64,000 bases of DNA from Borreliella andersonii. GTDB lineage: Bacteria > Spirochaetota > Spirochaetia > Borreliales > Borreliaceae. The stretch lies in contig NZ_CP132457.1 in NCBI RefSeq assembly GCF_032595875.1, forward strand, positions 248,001-312,000. The letters are read 5' to 3'. Below, piece by piece: positions 1-8,816 of the stretch. Position 1 is the stretch's first letter. The number at the start of each line of letters is the position of its first letter. Under the pieces are notes generated by a model that ran no database searches, was not told the origin of the DNA, and saw nothing but the letters and a program-made list of their open reading frames with translations. A program made the position numbers and the translations under genes.

Positions 1-494
1 CACATTAGCAAATTCACAAGCAAACCTTGAATCTCTTCAATACTATCTAAAAGTTTAATCTGGGTCATTTGATTTTGTAAAACAGAATAAGCAAGTTTGT
101 CCAATTTATCGTTAATAACCTTAACAATTCTATACTTGGGACGCTTGGGATCTTCCAAACTTCCCCCTTTTTGTTCTTTCAAACAAACAGAAGATGATAT
201 AATAATGGATATAAACTCTGAAATAACTTTTTTGTAAAAAATCACATTTTGTCTGGAAGGCTCGCTTAAAAGTTTCTCGCCAGCCTCATTAATTCCGTCT
301 AACAGACTTTTAATTAAATCAAGATTAAATTCTCCATTTTCAAGCAAAATAAAATGCTTATCCTCTTTAACACTTTCAGCCTGAAACACAGAAGAAAAAA
401 GGCTATTCTTATCAAAAGATACCTTTTTGCCACTTTTTTTATAATCTTTTGCATTAAGATTCAATGCCCCAGCAATCAAATTATTTACTTTCAT
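1..494 (-). CDS. YaaR/DUF327 family protein, 3' end outside window
   Basis: An open reading frame without stops runs from ATG at 494 to the left edge (164 codons visible). It begins MKVNNLIAGALNLNAKDYKK and continues as a mostly helical soluble protein with a motif around SEFISIIISS and then KYRIVKVINDKLDKLAY. This matches my memory of the YaaR/DUF327 family, small cytoplasmic proteins of unknown function found in Firmicutes and spirochetes. The start overlaps the last 14 nt of the bactofilin gene, so it is probably translationally coupled and the third gene of an M23 peptidase-bactofilin-YaaR operon. No signal peptide or membrane segment is visible. The family call is moderately sure; the function is unknown. 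Confidence 0.65.
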   Translation of the reverse strand, partial: MKVNNLIAGALNLNAKDYKKSGKKVSFDKNSLFSSVFQAESVKEDKHFILLENGEFNLDLIKSLLDGINEAGEKLLSEPSRQNVIFYKKVISEFISIIISSSVCLKEQKGGSLEDPKRPKYRIVKVINDKLDKLAYSVLQNQMTQIKLLDSIEEIQGLLVNLLM

Positions 495-1035
495 CTATTT
501 TGTTAACAACGCTTGAAAAATATTTATCATCTTTACCTTCTAAAAGTTGAAAAGATTTTTTTTCTTCTTGATTTACCTTATTGATTTCAATTAAAAGATC
601 TTCACTGACCTTGTAAGAACCAGTATAAAAAAATGTATTTCTTTCGGGAACTCTAAGATACTCAGCACCAATATTCATATACCCATCAATAATAGCGCCC
701 TCTTCAACTTCAATTGACTTACAAGAAATATTTCCAATAACACACCCTGATGCAAATATTTTAATCTTGCTTTTAGCATAAATATTGCCCACAACCATTC
801 CAGAAATAACAAGCTCATTAGCATCAATGCTAGATTTAACTCTACCACTCTCTCCAATAATTACTCTTTTAGTAGAGCTAATGGTACCTATAAAATCACC
901 ATCGAGCCGAATAAAATTATTTGAAACTAAGTCTCCTTTAAAAAAATCACCAACACCCACTATTGTTTTTATTTCATCAAAAATAAACAAAGACGAAGCT
1001 TTTCTTTCTTTTTTTACAGTCAAAAAATTTAACAT
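481..1035 (-). CDS. Bactofilin-family cytoskeletal protein
   Basis: 184 aa. Residues of about 30-125 form a run of short beta repeats with regularly spaced Gly and Ile/Val (FKGDLVSNNFIRLDGDFIGT, then VIIGESGRVKSSIDA, then VVGNIYAKSKIKIFASG), the signature of the bactofilin (DUF583) beta-helix. Bactofilins polymerise without nucleotide and position wall enzymes at specific cell sites. The ATG abuts the stop codon of the upstream M23 peptidase gene, with GGAG 12 nt upstream inside that gene. Bactofilin-M23 pairing is a recurrent arrangement in cell-shape loci, which suggests that this filament organises the neighbouring peptidase. The C-terminal 60 residues are polar and look unstructured. Confidence 0.85.
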   Translation of the reverse strand: MLNFLTVKKERKASSLFIFDEIKTIVGVGDFFKGDLVSNNFIRLDGDFIGTISSTKRVIIGESGRVKSSIDANELVISGMVVGNIYAKSKIKIFASGCVIGNISCKSIEVEEGAIIDGYMNIGAEYLRVPERNTFFYTGSYKVSEDLLIEINKVNQEEKKSFQLLEGKDDKYFSSVVNKIDESK

Positions 1036-2061
1036 CTATTTTGAAGCTCCTGTTGCTAAATTTAAATACATATCAGGATTAATAACTTGAGAGCCTACGC
1101 GAACCTCATAATGAACATGTGGACCTGTTGCATAACCTGTCTGTCCCATAAATCCAATTATCTGTCCCTTTTTAACATAAGACCCTTTAGAAGTATTAAG
1201 ACGCGACATATGTGCATAAAGAGTTGCAAGTCCATACTTATGCTTAATTTGAACAAAATTGCCATAGCCTGCTGATTGATAACTTGCCCTAACAACCTCC
1301 CCATCAGCAGTTGCAACAATAGGCGTTCCAATTCTAACTCCCCCAAGATCTATGCCTTTGTGAATATACCACTGCCTAGTAAAAGGCTCAATAGCGGGAC
1401 CAAAATGCAAAGTAATAATTCCAGCTCCACCCGCAAGAGGCCAAAGAGAAGGAATATCATTTAAAAGCTTATCTTGAGCGTGTAAGACTTTAACTATGCT
1501 TTTAAGAGGAGGAATTGAACTTTCTAATTTGCTTTTAATATTTTTAAGATCGCTAAGCTCTTTTATTGAATTAGCTTCTAAAATTTGCAAATCAATAAAA
1601 TCAGAAAGATCTCCATCTAGTTTATTTTTATTTAAATCAACACCATTAGTATTGATTTTCAAAGACGTTTTAAGCTCATCTAAAACTTTAGAAAAATTTT
1701 TTGCAACAGAATTAATTTCTACAACCGTATTTCTAAAATCTTCAATCTCAGATTCTGCTAAAGAATAATTTTTCTCTGTAGACTTCACAATTGATGAAAG
1801 AGTAACATAATTAACAGCAAGCAAAACAAACCCTATAAAACCGCCCAAAAAAAAAGTAGAAAAGAAAAATAAAGTCAAAAAAGAAATTTTAATATTTTTT
1901 ACATTCCCTTTAACATGGGGAATAACAATAAAACTAATATTTTGCTTAAAAAAAGAATGTATAGCCTTAAGGGCTATAAACAAAGAATTATAAATAGCTA
2001 AAAAAAACTTTAAAATTCCTTTAAAGCCCAAAATAATCTTAAATTTAATTCTTTTCTTCAT
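1036..2061 (-). CDS. Membrane-anchored M23 family peptidoglycan peptidase
   Basis: 341 aa from ATG at 2061, preceded by AAGG at good spacing; an upstream in-frame TTG at 2076 is less likely. The N-terminus has a basic patch and one transmembrane segment (around FFFSTFFLGGFIGFVLLAV), then a coiled-coil stalk of about 100 residues, then a C-terminal LytM/M23 domain. Zinc-ligand motifs are intact: HKGIDLGG (His and Asp) and GPHVHYEV (His-x-His). It should face the periplasm and cleave peptide cross-bridges. It is first in an operon with a bactofilin, with zero intergenic bases, so spatial control by that filament is a reasonable inference. Confidence 0.88.
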   Translation of the reverse strand: MKKRIKFKIILGFKGILKFFLAIYNSLFIALKAIHSFFKQNISFIVIPHVKGNVKNIKISFLTLFFFSTFFLGGFIGFVLLAVNYVTLSSIVKSTEKNYSLAESEIEDFRNTVVEINSVAKNFSKVLDELKTSLKINTNGVDLNKNKLDGDLSDFIDLQILEANSIKELSDLKNIKSKLESSIPPLKSIVKVLHAQDKLLNDIPSLWPLAGGAGIITLHFGPAIEPFTRQWYIHKGIDLGGVRIGTPIVATADGEVVRASYQSAGYGNFVQIKHKYGLATLYAHMSRLNTSKGSYVKKGQIIGFMGQTGYATGPHVHYEVRVGSQVINPDMYLNLATGASK

Positions 2062-2244
2062 AACAAACCTTACCAAAAATTACCATGCTAAAACAAAAAA
2101 ATTAAAAATTTATTTTAACACCTTAGACAAAAATCCAAATTTTTTCGATAAAAACCTAGAACAAAAATACTAAACAAATACACAAAATTAAAGAGAATAA
2201 TACTTAAAACCAATTTAATTATACAATTAAACTCATAAATACTT

Positions 2245-2256
2245 TATTATTATATA
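2245..2256 (+). promoter_or_regulatory. Candidate -10 region giving a near-leaderless rdgB transcript
   Basis: TATTAT at 2245-2250 runs into TATATA at 2251-2256, ending one base before the rdgB ATG at 2258. No Shine-Dalgarno sequence is visible in the preceding 20 bases. If either hexamer is the -10, transcription would start at or a few bases from the initiation codon. The -35 is poor (TTATAC at 2219-2224 at best), so this is tentative. Confidence 0.3.
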
Positions 2257-2257
2257 G

Positions 2258-2863
2258 ATGAAAACAATATTTTTTGCAACAACAAATGAAAATAAAATAA
2301 ATGAAGTAAAAAATATATTAGATATCCCTAATTTAAACTTAATAGTACCTGAAAATTTTAACATAAAAGAAACTGGAAAAACATTTAAAGAAAACTCTTT
2401 GCTTAAAGCAAAAACACTGTTTGAAATTCTAAATAAAAATCAAAATGTTTTCGGAGAAGATTCTGGACTGTGCATCGAAGCACTAAACTTGGAACCTGGA
2501 ATTTACTCTAAAAGATATGACACCTATAAGCTATGTAAAAAATTAAACACTAATGAAAAAAATCAACTAATTCTAGACTTAATGAAAAATGAAAAAAACA
2601 GAAAAGCATATTTTATATGCAACATAAGCTATATATCAAAAAATGGACAAATATTAAATTTTGAAGGAATTATTAAGGGAAAAATTGCCTTAAGTTTAAA
2701 CAACAAAAAAAACTATGGATTTGGTTATGATTCAATATTTTTAACTAAAAATAATAAAAAACTTAGTGATCTAACACTTGAAGAAAAAAACAAAATTTCT
2801 CATAGAGGAATAGCATTTTTAAAATTTAAAAAATTTTTATTAGAATCTTTATTCAACAGTTAA
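2258..2863 (+). CDS. rdgB: RdgB/HAM1 family non-canonical purine NTP pyrophosphatase
   Basis: 201 aa, the usual length for the Maf/HAM1 NTPase family. It hydrolyses dITP, XTP and related damaged purine triphosphates to the monophosphates, keeping them out of DNA and RNA. Visible family motifs are the N-terminal [17 protein letters not shown] phosphate-binding segment, FGEDSGLC with the likely catalytic Asp67, [15 protein letters not shown], and the C-terminal KISHRG. It is the first plus-strand gene after a 196-bp divergent gap and has no obvious ribosome-binding site. A possible stem-loop follows the stop, so it may be transcribed alone. Confidence 0.9.
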   Translation: MKTIFFATTNENKINEVKNILDIPNLNLIVPENFNIKETGKTFKENSLLKAKTLFEILNKNQNVFGEDSGLCIEALNLEPGIYSKRYDTYKLCKKLNTNEKNQLILDLMKNEKNRKAYFICNISYISKNGQILNFEGIIKGKIALSLNNKKNYGFGYDSIFLTKNNKKLSDLTLEEKNKISHRGIAFLKFKKFLLESLFNS

Positions 2864-2871
2864 ACTTAAAA

Positions 2872-2915
2872 GCTTTTTGTATATAAAGTTTAGACTTTAT
2901 TGTAAAATAAAAAGC
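2872..2915 (+). terminator. Stem-loop after rdgB, possible weak terminator
   Basis: ATAAAGT (2883-2889) and ACTTTAT (2894-2900) form a 7-bp stem with a 4-nt loop. An outer GCTTTTT (2872-2878) pairs with AAAAAGC (2909-2915). No clean U-tract follows, so this could be a weak terminator or a leader structure for pepF. It rests on inspection only. Confidence 0.3.
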
Positions 2916-2929
2916 ACAATGTTTATAAA
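2900..2929 (+). promoter_or_regulatory. Candidate pepF promoter
   Basis: TTGTAA at 2900-2905 and TTATAA at 2923-2928 are separated by 17 bp, a reasonable sigma-70 type arrangement upstream of the GTG start at 2983. The match is modest, and the AT-rich background makes chance matches likely. Confidence 0.3.
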
Positions 2930-2982
2930 ATTTCGACTTATTATTTCTTTTCAAACAATAAAAAAAGGAAGAGGAGAATTTA

Positions 2983-4755
2983 GTGATAAATAGAAACGAA
3001 ATCAATGAAAATGATAAATGGGATTTATCTTTTCTATTTGCAAATGAAGAAGAATACGCAAAAGCAATCAATGCTATTGAAATTAAAATCGAAGAATTTG
3101 AAAAATATGAAAAACTAGAATTAAATTTTGATTTGTTTAAAGAAACTTTAAACAAATACTACGAAATCATGGAAGATTTAGAGAAAGTCTATTACTATGC
3201 AATGCTTCAATTAGAAACAGATGTAACCAATAAAGATTCAAATAAAACATATTCTATATGCGTCAATTTAGCTACAAAAGTATCTAATACTACCTCATAC
3301 TTTATACCTAAAATACTAAAAACAGATGAAAAAAAAATTCAAGCTTGGATAAATGATCCAGAGCTTAAAGATAAAAAAATTGCAATTGAAAAAATACTAA
3401 GAGAAAAAAGCCATATTTTAAGCGAACAAGAAGAAAAAATACTTGCTAGCTATACTCCTCTTTACTCATCTTATCAAAACATATTCTCAGCATTAACAAA
3501 TGCTGATATGAAATTTGGAGAAATCAATAACCACCCTTTAACAAATTCTACCTACACACTATTTCTACAAAACGAAGATCAAAAAATACGAAAAGAAGCT
3601 TTTTTAAAATTTTATCAACAATACAAAAATAATGAAAATACACTTGCTAATCTTATTATTTCAGACTTTAAAAAAAATTATTTTATTGCAAAAACAAGAA
3701 AATTTCAAAATACTTTTTCAATGCAACTCTTTTCAAACAATATTGATAAAAAAGTTTATACAAATTTAATCGAAACTGTCAATGAAAATTTATCTGTGCT
3801 TAATGACTATTATGAGTTCAGAAAAAAAGTTTTAAACCAAGAATATCTACATCACTATGATGTTTACGTGCCATTAACAAAAGGAATAACATTTAAAAAT
3901 TCGTTTGAAGAAGCTTGTGAGAAAATATTAAAATCTTTAGAGGTACTAGGAAATGAATATACAGAAATCTTAAGAAACGGTCTTTTAAAAGAAAGATGGG
4001 TTGATAAATACGAGAATACTGGAAAAAGATCAGGCGCCTTTAGCGCTGGATCATACAACGGAAAGCCTTATATACTTCTTAATTACAAAGACGAATCAAT
4101 ACGAGATATGTTTACACTTGCACATGAAGCGGGGCATTCAATGCACTCTTACTTTAGCATAAAAAACAACTCATTTCCACACTACAATTATTCCATTTTT
4201 GAAGCAGAAATAGCATCAATAATTAACGAACAAATATTAGCAGAATATTTGCTTAAAAACGAAACCGATACTAACAAAATAAAATATATAAAACTTACAC
4301 AAATTGATGACATGATTTCAACATTCTTTAGACAAACAATGTTTGCTGAATTTGAGTACATTATTCATGAAATGATTAGCAAAGAAGAACCTGTAGTAAA
4401 AGAAACACTAACAGAAACTTATATGAATTTGCTAAAAAAATACTTTGGACCTAGCCTAAAATTTGACGAACTAAGTCCCCTTGAATGCCTTAGAATCCCT
4501 CACTTTTATTCACCCTTTTATGTGTATCAATATGCTACAGGTATTGCAGCTGCTTTGTCAATATTTAAAGACATTAAAGAAAATAAAAAAAATGCAGTAG
4601 AAAATTATATAAAATTTTTAAAAACAGGTGGTTCTAAATATCCACTAGACTCCTTAAATATTACCGGAGTAGATTTAACAAAAAAAACAACAATAGAAAA
4701 CACTATTAACATTTTCAAATGTAGACTTGAAGAGATAAAGAAAATATTCCAATAA
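2983..4755 (+). CDS. pepF: Oligoendopeptidase F, M3B family metallopeptidase
   Basis: 590 aa, typical for PepF. A cytoplasmic zinc metallopeptidase that hydrolyses short peptides, here probably to recycle imported oligopeptides, on which this auxotrophic genus depends. The zinc motif HEAGH is intact at His381-His385, with the third ligand supplied by Glu in FEAEIAS near residue 407. The helical N-terminal M3 region and a C-terminal SPFYVYQYATG motif complete the family pattern. It starts at GTG preceded by GGAGA at 7-nt spacing, a clear start choice. It is followed after 13 bp by pcs, which has its own strong ribosome-binding site. Confidence 0.93.
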   Translation: MINRNEINENDKWDLSFLFANEEEYAKAINAIEIKIEEFEKYEKLELNFDLFKETLNKYYEIMEDLEKVYYYAMLQLETDVTNKDSNKTYSICVNLATKVSNTTSYFIPKILKTDEKKIQAWINDPELKDKKIAIEKILREKSHILSEQEEKILASYTPLYSSYQNIFSALTNADMKFGEINNHPLTNSTYTLFLQNEDQKIRKEAFLKFYQQYKNNENTLANLIISDFKKNYFIAKTRKFQNTFSMQLFSNNIDKKVYTNLIETVNENLSVLNDYYEFRKKVLNQEYLHHYDVYVPLTKGITFKNSFEEACEKILKSLEVLGNEYTEILRNGLLKERWVDKYENTGKRSGAFSAGSYNGKPYILLNYKDESIRDMFTLAHEAGHSMHSYFSIKNNSFPHYNYSIFEAEIASIINEQILAEYLLKNETDTNKIKYIKLTQIDDMISTFFRQTMFAEFEYIIHEMISKEEPVVKETLTETYMNLLKKYFGPSLKFDELSPLECLRIPHFYSPFYVYQYATGIAAALSIFKDIKENKKNAVENYIKFLKTGGSKYPLDSLNITGVDLTKKTTIENTINIFKCRLEEIKKIFQ

Positions 4756-4768
4756 AAGGAGATTTACT

Positions 4769-5473
4769 GTGAACAATATCAATTTGATTTTAGCTTGGCT
4801 TGTACATATTTTTACAGCATCTGGCTTGATTGTAGGACTCTACTCAATAATTTCAATTGCAAATGGTAATTATTCTCTTCTTTTAAAGTTAACAGTAATA
4901 GGGCTTATAATAGATGGAATTGACGGAACTATGGCAAGAAAACTTAAAGTTAAAGAATTAATACCTGAAATTGATGGCACTTTACTTGATAATATTATAG
5001 ATTATATAAACTATACATTCATACCTGTTATATTTTTTTATTTAGGAGAATTTATTGAAGAAAAATATAAAGTCGCCATTTGCATAGGAATTTTACTCTC
5101 ATCAGCATACCAATTCTCAAGAACAGATGCAAAAACAAATGACAACTACTTCAGGGGATTTCCTTCGCTATGGAATATCTTTGTGATATTAAACATAATC
5201 TTTAAAATGGAACAAATAACAAATCTTATTACAATGTCAATATGCATTATAACAAGCTTCCTTCCAATAAAATTTATTTACCCATCAAAAACTAAAGAAT
5301 TAAAAAAAATTACTATACCAATAACAATAATAAGTTGCCTAATATTTGTTGTATCAATATTTTCAGAGCTATCCACAACAGCCTTAAAAATGGCAAAAAC
5401 TGTTCTTATCCTTTACTTTGCATATTTAACTCTAGCAAGCATATATTTGACCTATAAAACAAGAAACAGATGA
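4769..5473 (+). CDS. pcs: Phosphatidylcholine synthase (CDP-alcohol phosphatidyltransferase)
   Basis: 234 aa integral membrane protein with several hydrophobic segments. The CDP-alcohol phosphotransferase motif is intact: Asp49, Asp52-Gly53, Ala56-Arg57, then Gly70, Asp74 and Asp78. The spacing between AR and the second half (12 residues) fits the Pcs subfamily, which condenses CDP-diacylglycerol with free choline to make phosphatidylcholine. Phosphatidylcholine is a major Borrelia lipid, so the role fits. It starts at GTG with AAAAGGAGA upstream. Its stop overlaps the dedA start (ATGA), indicating coupled expression of two membrane-lipid functions. Confidence 0.9.
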   Translation: MNNINLILAWLVHIFTASGLIVGLYSIISIANGNYSLLLKLTVIGLIIDGIDGTMARKLKVKELIPEIDGTLLDNIIDYINYTFIPVIFFYLGEFIEEKYKVAICIGILLSSAYQFSRTDAKTNDNYFRGFPSLWNIFVILNIIFKMEQITNLITMSICIITSFLPIKFIYPSKTKELKKITIPITIISCLIFVVSIFSELSTTALKMAKTVLILYFAYLTLASIYLTYKTRNR

Positions 5474-6084
5474 TAAAAATGTATATAAACACAATAATAG
5501 AATATATTGATTCAAACATAGCTTATTCCCCAATAGTATTTTTTTCTTTACTAATTTTAGCAGGACTTAATGTTCCTATTTCTGAGGATGCAATAGTATT
5601 AATGGGTGGAATTTTATCTAGTCGAAAAAATGAATATACCATATTAATATTTTTAGGAATTTTTTGGGGAGCCTATCTTGGAGACATAATATCTTTTTAT
5701 ATTGGAAAATTAATGGGAAATAAATTATTTAAAAACAAAAAAGATAACAACCTGCTTGACAAAATAAATTACTATTATGGTCAATACGGAGTATTAACTT
5801 TATTTATAGGAAGGTTTATACCCTTTGGAGTTAGAAACGCAATATTTATCTCAGCGGGAATGGGAAATATGGAATCTGATCTATTTATTGTTTCTGACTT
5901 TTTTGCAACTTTCCTCTCAATAATCATTTATTTTACTCTAAGCTTTAAACTAGGACAATCGTTTGAAATAATATTTTCAAAAATAAAAATAATTATATTT
6001 ACAATATTTATTACTGTAATAACAACAACAATAATAATCTACGTAATTAAAAAAAATAAAAAAGTTGACAAAAATTTAAAATAA
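5470..6084 (+). CDS. DedA/SNARE-associated family membrane protein
   Basis: 204 aa with about five hydrophobic segments. DedA hallmarks are visible: NVPISEDAIVLMGG near the N-terminus, GDIISFYIGKLMG, and the amphipathic GRFIPFGVRNAIFISAGMG containing the conserved Gly-Arg-Phe. The family supports envelope homeostasis and has been linked to undecaprenyl or phospholipid translocation. As I recall, the single Borrelia DedA is required for growth and cell division. The start overlaps the pcs stop by 4 nt. The first ATG lacks a good Shine-Dalgarno sequence, so initiation may depend on coupling; an ATG three codons later is also possible. Confidence 0.88.
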   Translation: MIKMYINTIIEYIDSNIAYSPIVFFSLLILAGLNVPISEDAIVLMGGILSSRKNEYTILIFLGIFWGAYLGDIISFYIGKLMGNKLFKNKKDNNLLDKINYYYGQYGVLTLFIGRFIPFGVRNAIFISAGMGNMESDLFIVSDFFATFLSIIIYFTLSFKLGQSFEIIFSKIKIIIFTIFITVITTTIIIYVIKKNKKVDKNLK

Positions 6085-6094
6085 AAAATATAAT
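6065..6094 (+). promoter_or_regulatory. Consensus sigma-70 promoter for tRNA-Leu and leuS
   Basis: TTGACA at 6065-6070 and TATAAT at 6089-6094, both perfect consensus hexamers, are separated by 18 bp. The predicted start is near 6101, 4 nt before the mature tRNA 5' end. The -35 lies inside the last codons of dedA. It is the best promoter match I saw in the window. Confidence 0.78.
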
Positions 6095-6104
6095 GATTGA
6101 TATT

Positions 6105-6188
6105 GCTGTGATGGTGGAAATGGTAGACACGCTAGCTTGAGGGGCTAGTGGGCGCAAGCTCGTGCTGGTTCAAGTCCAGTTCACAGCA
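6105..6188 (+). tRNA. tRNA-Leu (anticodon GAG)
   Basis: The acceptor stem GCTGTGA (6105-6111) pairs with TCACAGC (6181-6187), followed by discriminator A. The anticodon arm is CTAGC-TTGAGGG-GCTAG, giving anticodon GAG, which reads CUU and CUC. A long variable arm (GGGCGCAAGCTC region) marks it as a class II tRNA, as expected for Leu. The T-arm holds GGTTCAAGTCC. CCA is not encoded, so the 3' end must be added by nucleotidyltransferase. It lies 94 bp upstream of leuS on the same strand, with no intervening terminator visible. Confidence 0.95.
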
Positions 6189-6282
6189 TCAAAATTGTTA
6201 GTAGGTTATAAATAAAATTAACAAAATGCAATCTAAGGATGCTAAAGAATAAATTGTTATAGGTTAATTTTCAAGAGGGCAA

Positions 6283-8802
6283 ATGTCTAAATACGAGTTT
6301 ATAAAAATTGAAAAAAAATGGCAAGAATTTTGGGATAGTAACAAAACATACAAAGTAGAAGAAGATCCAAGCATTCCTAAAGAAAAAAGATTATATATAC
6401 TTGACATGTTCCCCTACCCTTCTGCCAACGGGCTTCATGTTGGCCACCCAGAAGGATACACAGCCACCGACATATTTGGAAGATACAAGCTTTTGAATGG
6501 ATTTCATGTACTTCACCCAATAGGATTTGATAGCTTTGGACTTCCTGCTGAAAATTACGCAATACAAACAGGAACTCACCCTCAAAAAAGTACAGAAGAA
6601 AATATAAATAAGTTTAAAAAACAAATAAAAGCTTTGGGGTTTGCCTATGATTGGGATCGAGAAATTAGAACACATGAAGAGAATTACTATAAATGGACAC
6701 AGTGGATTTTCCTTCAATTATATAAAAAAGGGCTGGCTTATGTAAAAGAAATGCCTGTATGGTACTGCCCTGAGCTTGGAACGGTACTGGCAAATGAAGA
6801 GATTATTCAAACTCCAGACGGACCAAAATCTGAGAGAGGATTTTACAACGTCGAAAAAAAATATTTAAGACAATGGGTTTTAAAAATTACAAAGTATGCT
6901 GAAAGGTTATTAGACGACCTTGAAGAATTAGAATGGCCTGAATCCGTAAAAGAAATGCAGCGAAATTGGATTGGCAAATCAACAGGAGTTGAAATCGACT
7001 TTGAAATTGAAGGTCACAACGATACAATCAAAGTCTTTACAACAAGGCCAGACACAATCTTTGGCATCACATATTTAGTGATCGCACCAGAAAATAAATT
7101 AATAGAAAAAATAACAAAAAACAGCTTAAAAAAAGATGTATTAAGGTATGTAAAGCACGAAGAACTCAAAAGCGATCTTAAGAGGACCTCTCTTGAAAAA
7201 GATAAATCAGGAATTTTTACAGGATCTTACGCATTTCACCCAATAACAAATGAAAAAATTCCAATTTGGGTTGGAAGTTACGTGCTAGGAACTTACGGAA
7301 CCGGGGCTGTAATGGGTGTTCCAGCGCATGATGAGAGAGACTTTCAATTTGCTAAAAAGTATCAATTAAAAATTTTGCCTGTGATATCAAAATCAGGAAA
7401 AAACGAAATATTAGAAAAAGCATTTATTGATGATGGAATTTCAATAAATTCTCCTAATGAATTTAATAATCTTAAAAATTTTGAAGTAAAAAAAAAGGTA
7501 ATAGAATGGCTTACTAAAAATAAAAAAGGGAAAGAAAAAGTTACTTACAGACTTAGAGATTGGATTTTTTCAAGACAAAGATACTGGGGAGAGCCTATAC
7601 CCATTTTGTTTGATAAGCTTGGGAATGCAATACCTTTAGATAAAAATGATCTTCCTTTAAAGCTTCCAGAAATTGCAAACTATAAACCTTCCAGAACGGG
7701 TGAATCTCCTTTGTCAAGAATTAAAGATTGGGTAAACGTTAAAGAAGGTTTTACAAGAGAAACAAACACAATGCCCCAATGGGCAGGCTCTTGTTGGTAT
7801 TATTTAAGATACCTCGACCCTAAAAACCCAAAAGAGTTTGCAAACAAAAAAAAAATTGAATATTGGATGCCAGTTGACCTATACATAGGGGGAGCTGAAC
7901 ATACAGTATTACACCTGCTTTACTCAAGGTTTTGGCACAAGGTTCTTTATGATCTAGGATACGTAAATACCAAAGAACCTTTTAAAAGACTAATAAATCA
8001 AGGCATAATAACGTCATTTTCTTATCAAAAAGAAAATGGCGTTTTAATACCTAATGACCAAGTTATAGAAAAAGACAATAAATTTTTTGACAAAAAAGAT
8101 AACAAAGAAGTAACCCAAGTAATTGCTAAAATGTCAAAATCTTTAAAAAATGTAATAAACCCAGACAACATCATTAAGAAATTTGGGGCAGACTCAATGA
8201 GAATTTATGAAATGTTTATGGGACCACTAACAGATTCTAAACCTTGGAACACTAAAGGCATTATTGGTGTTTTTCGATTTTTAAACAAAATTTGGAACTT
8301 AAGAGAAAAAGAACTATCAAAAGATAATCCTCCAAAGGAAATAATATCTGAACTACATAAGGTAATAAAAAAAGTCACAGAAGACACAGAAAAACTAAAT
8401 TTTAACACAGCAATCTCCGCCATGATGATATTTATAAATGAACTTATAAAGTATGAAAAAAATTATTTAAACATATTTAAACCGTTTATCATTATTTTAT
8501 CTCCCTATGCGCCCCATTTAGCAGAAGAGTTGTGGGAATATATTGGAGAGCTTCCTAGTTTATTCAAAAATTCAAAATGGCCAAAATTCGATGAAAGTCT
8601 TGTTATTAAAGATAAAAAAGAAATTGTCTTACAAATAAATGGAAAAATAAAAGACAAAATTTTACTAAACAAAGAAACAGAAAAAGAAGAGCTAAAAGAA
8701 ATAGCAATGAGAAATAGCAAAATAAAATCAAACTTATTCGATAAAAAAATAGTAAAAATAATTGTAATTAAAAACAAGCTTGTCAACATAGTGACAAAGT
8801 AA
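6283..8802 (+). CDS. leuS: Leucyl-tRNA synthetase
   Basis: 839 aa class Ia aminoacyl-tRNA synthetase that charges tRNA-Leu. The HIGH-type motif is HVGH within PYPSANGLHVGHPEG. The CP1 editing domain contains TTRPDTIFG and GTGAVMGVPAHDERD, so it should hydrolyse mischarged tRNA. KMSKS appears as AKMSKSLKN, followed by the anticodon-binding helical bundle. Length is slightly below the E. coli enzyme. ATG start with GAGGG 6 nt upstream. Probably co-transcribed with the preceding tRNA-Leu, placing enzyme and substrate in one transcript. No T-box features are visible. Confidence 0.97.
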   Translation: MSKYEFIKIEKKWQEFWDSNKTYKVEEDPSIPKEKRLYILDMFPYPSANGLHVGHPEGYTATDIFGRYKLLNGFHVLHPIGFDSFGLPAENYAIQTGTHPQKSTEENINKFKKQIKALGFAYDWDREIRTHEENYYKWTQWIFLQLYKKGLAYVKEMPVWYCPELGTVLANEEIIQTPDGPKSERGFYNVEKKYLRQWVLKITKYAERLLDDLEELEWPESVKEMQRNWIGKSTGVEIDFEIEGHNDTIKVFTTRPDTIFGITYLVIAPENKLIEKITKNSLKKDVLRYVKHEELKSDLKRTSLEKDKSGIFTGSYAFHPITNEKIPIWVGSYVLGTYGTGAVMGVPAHDERDFQFAKKYQLKILPVISKSGKNEILEKAFIDDGISINSPNEFNNLKNFEVKKKVIEWLTKNKKGKEKVTYRLRDWIFSRQRYWGEPIPILFDKLGNAIPLDKNDLPLKLPEIANYKPSRTGESPLSRIKDWVNVKEGFTRETNTMPQWAGSCWYYLRYLDPKNPKEFANKKKIEYWMPVDLYIGGAEHTVLHLLYSRFWHKVLYDLGYVNTKEPFKRLINQGIITSFSYQKENGVLIPNDQVIEKDNKFFDKKDNKEVTQVIAKMSKSLKNVINPDNIIKKFGADSMRIYEMFMGPLTDSKPWNTKGIIGVFRFLNKIWNLREKELSKDNPPKEIISELHKVIKKVTEDTEKLNFNTAISAMMIFINELIKYEKNYLNIFKPFIIILSPYAPHLAEELWEYIGELPSLFKNSKWPKFDESLVIKDKKEIVLQINGKIKDKILLNKETEKEELKEIAMRNSKIKSNLFDKKIVKIIVIKNKLVNIVTK

Positions 8803-8816
8803 AAAAGAGGCATGAT

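Noticed and set aside
6189..6282. T-box riboswitch upstream of leuS
   Set aside because: No T-box consensus, specifier loop or antiterminator hairpin is visible in the 94-bp gap.
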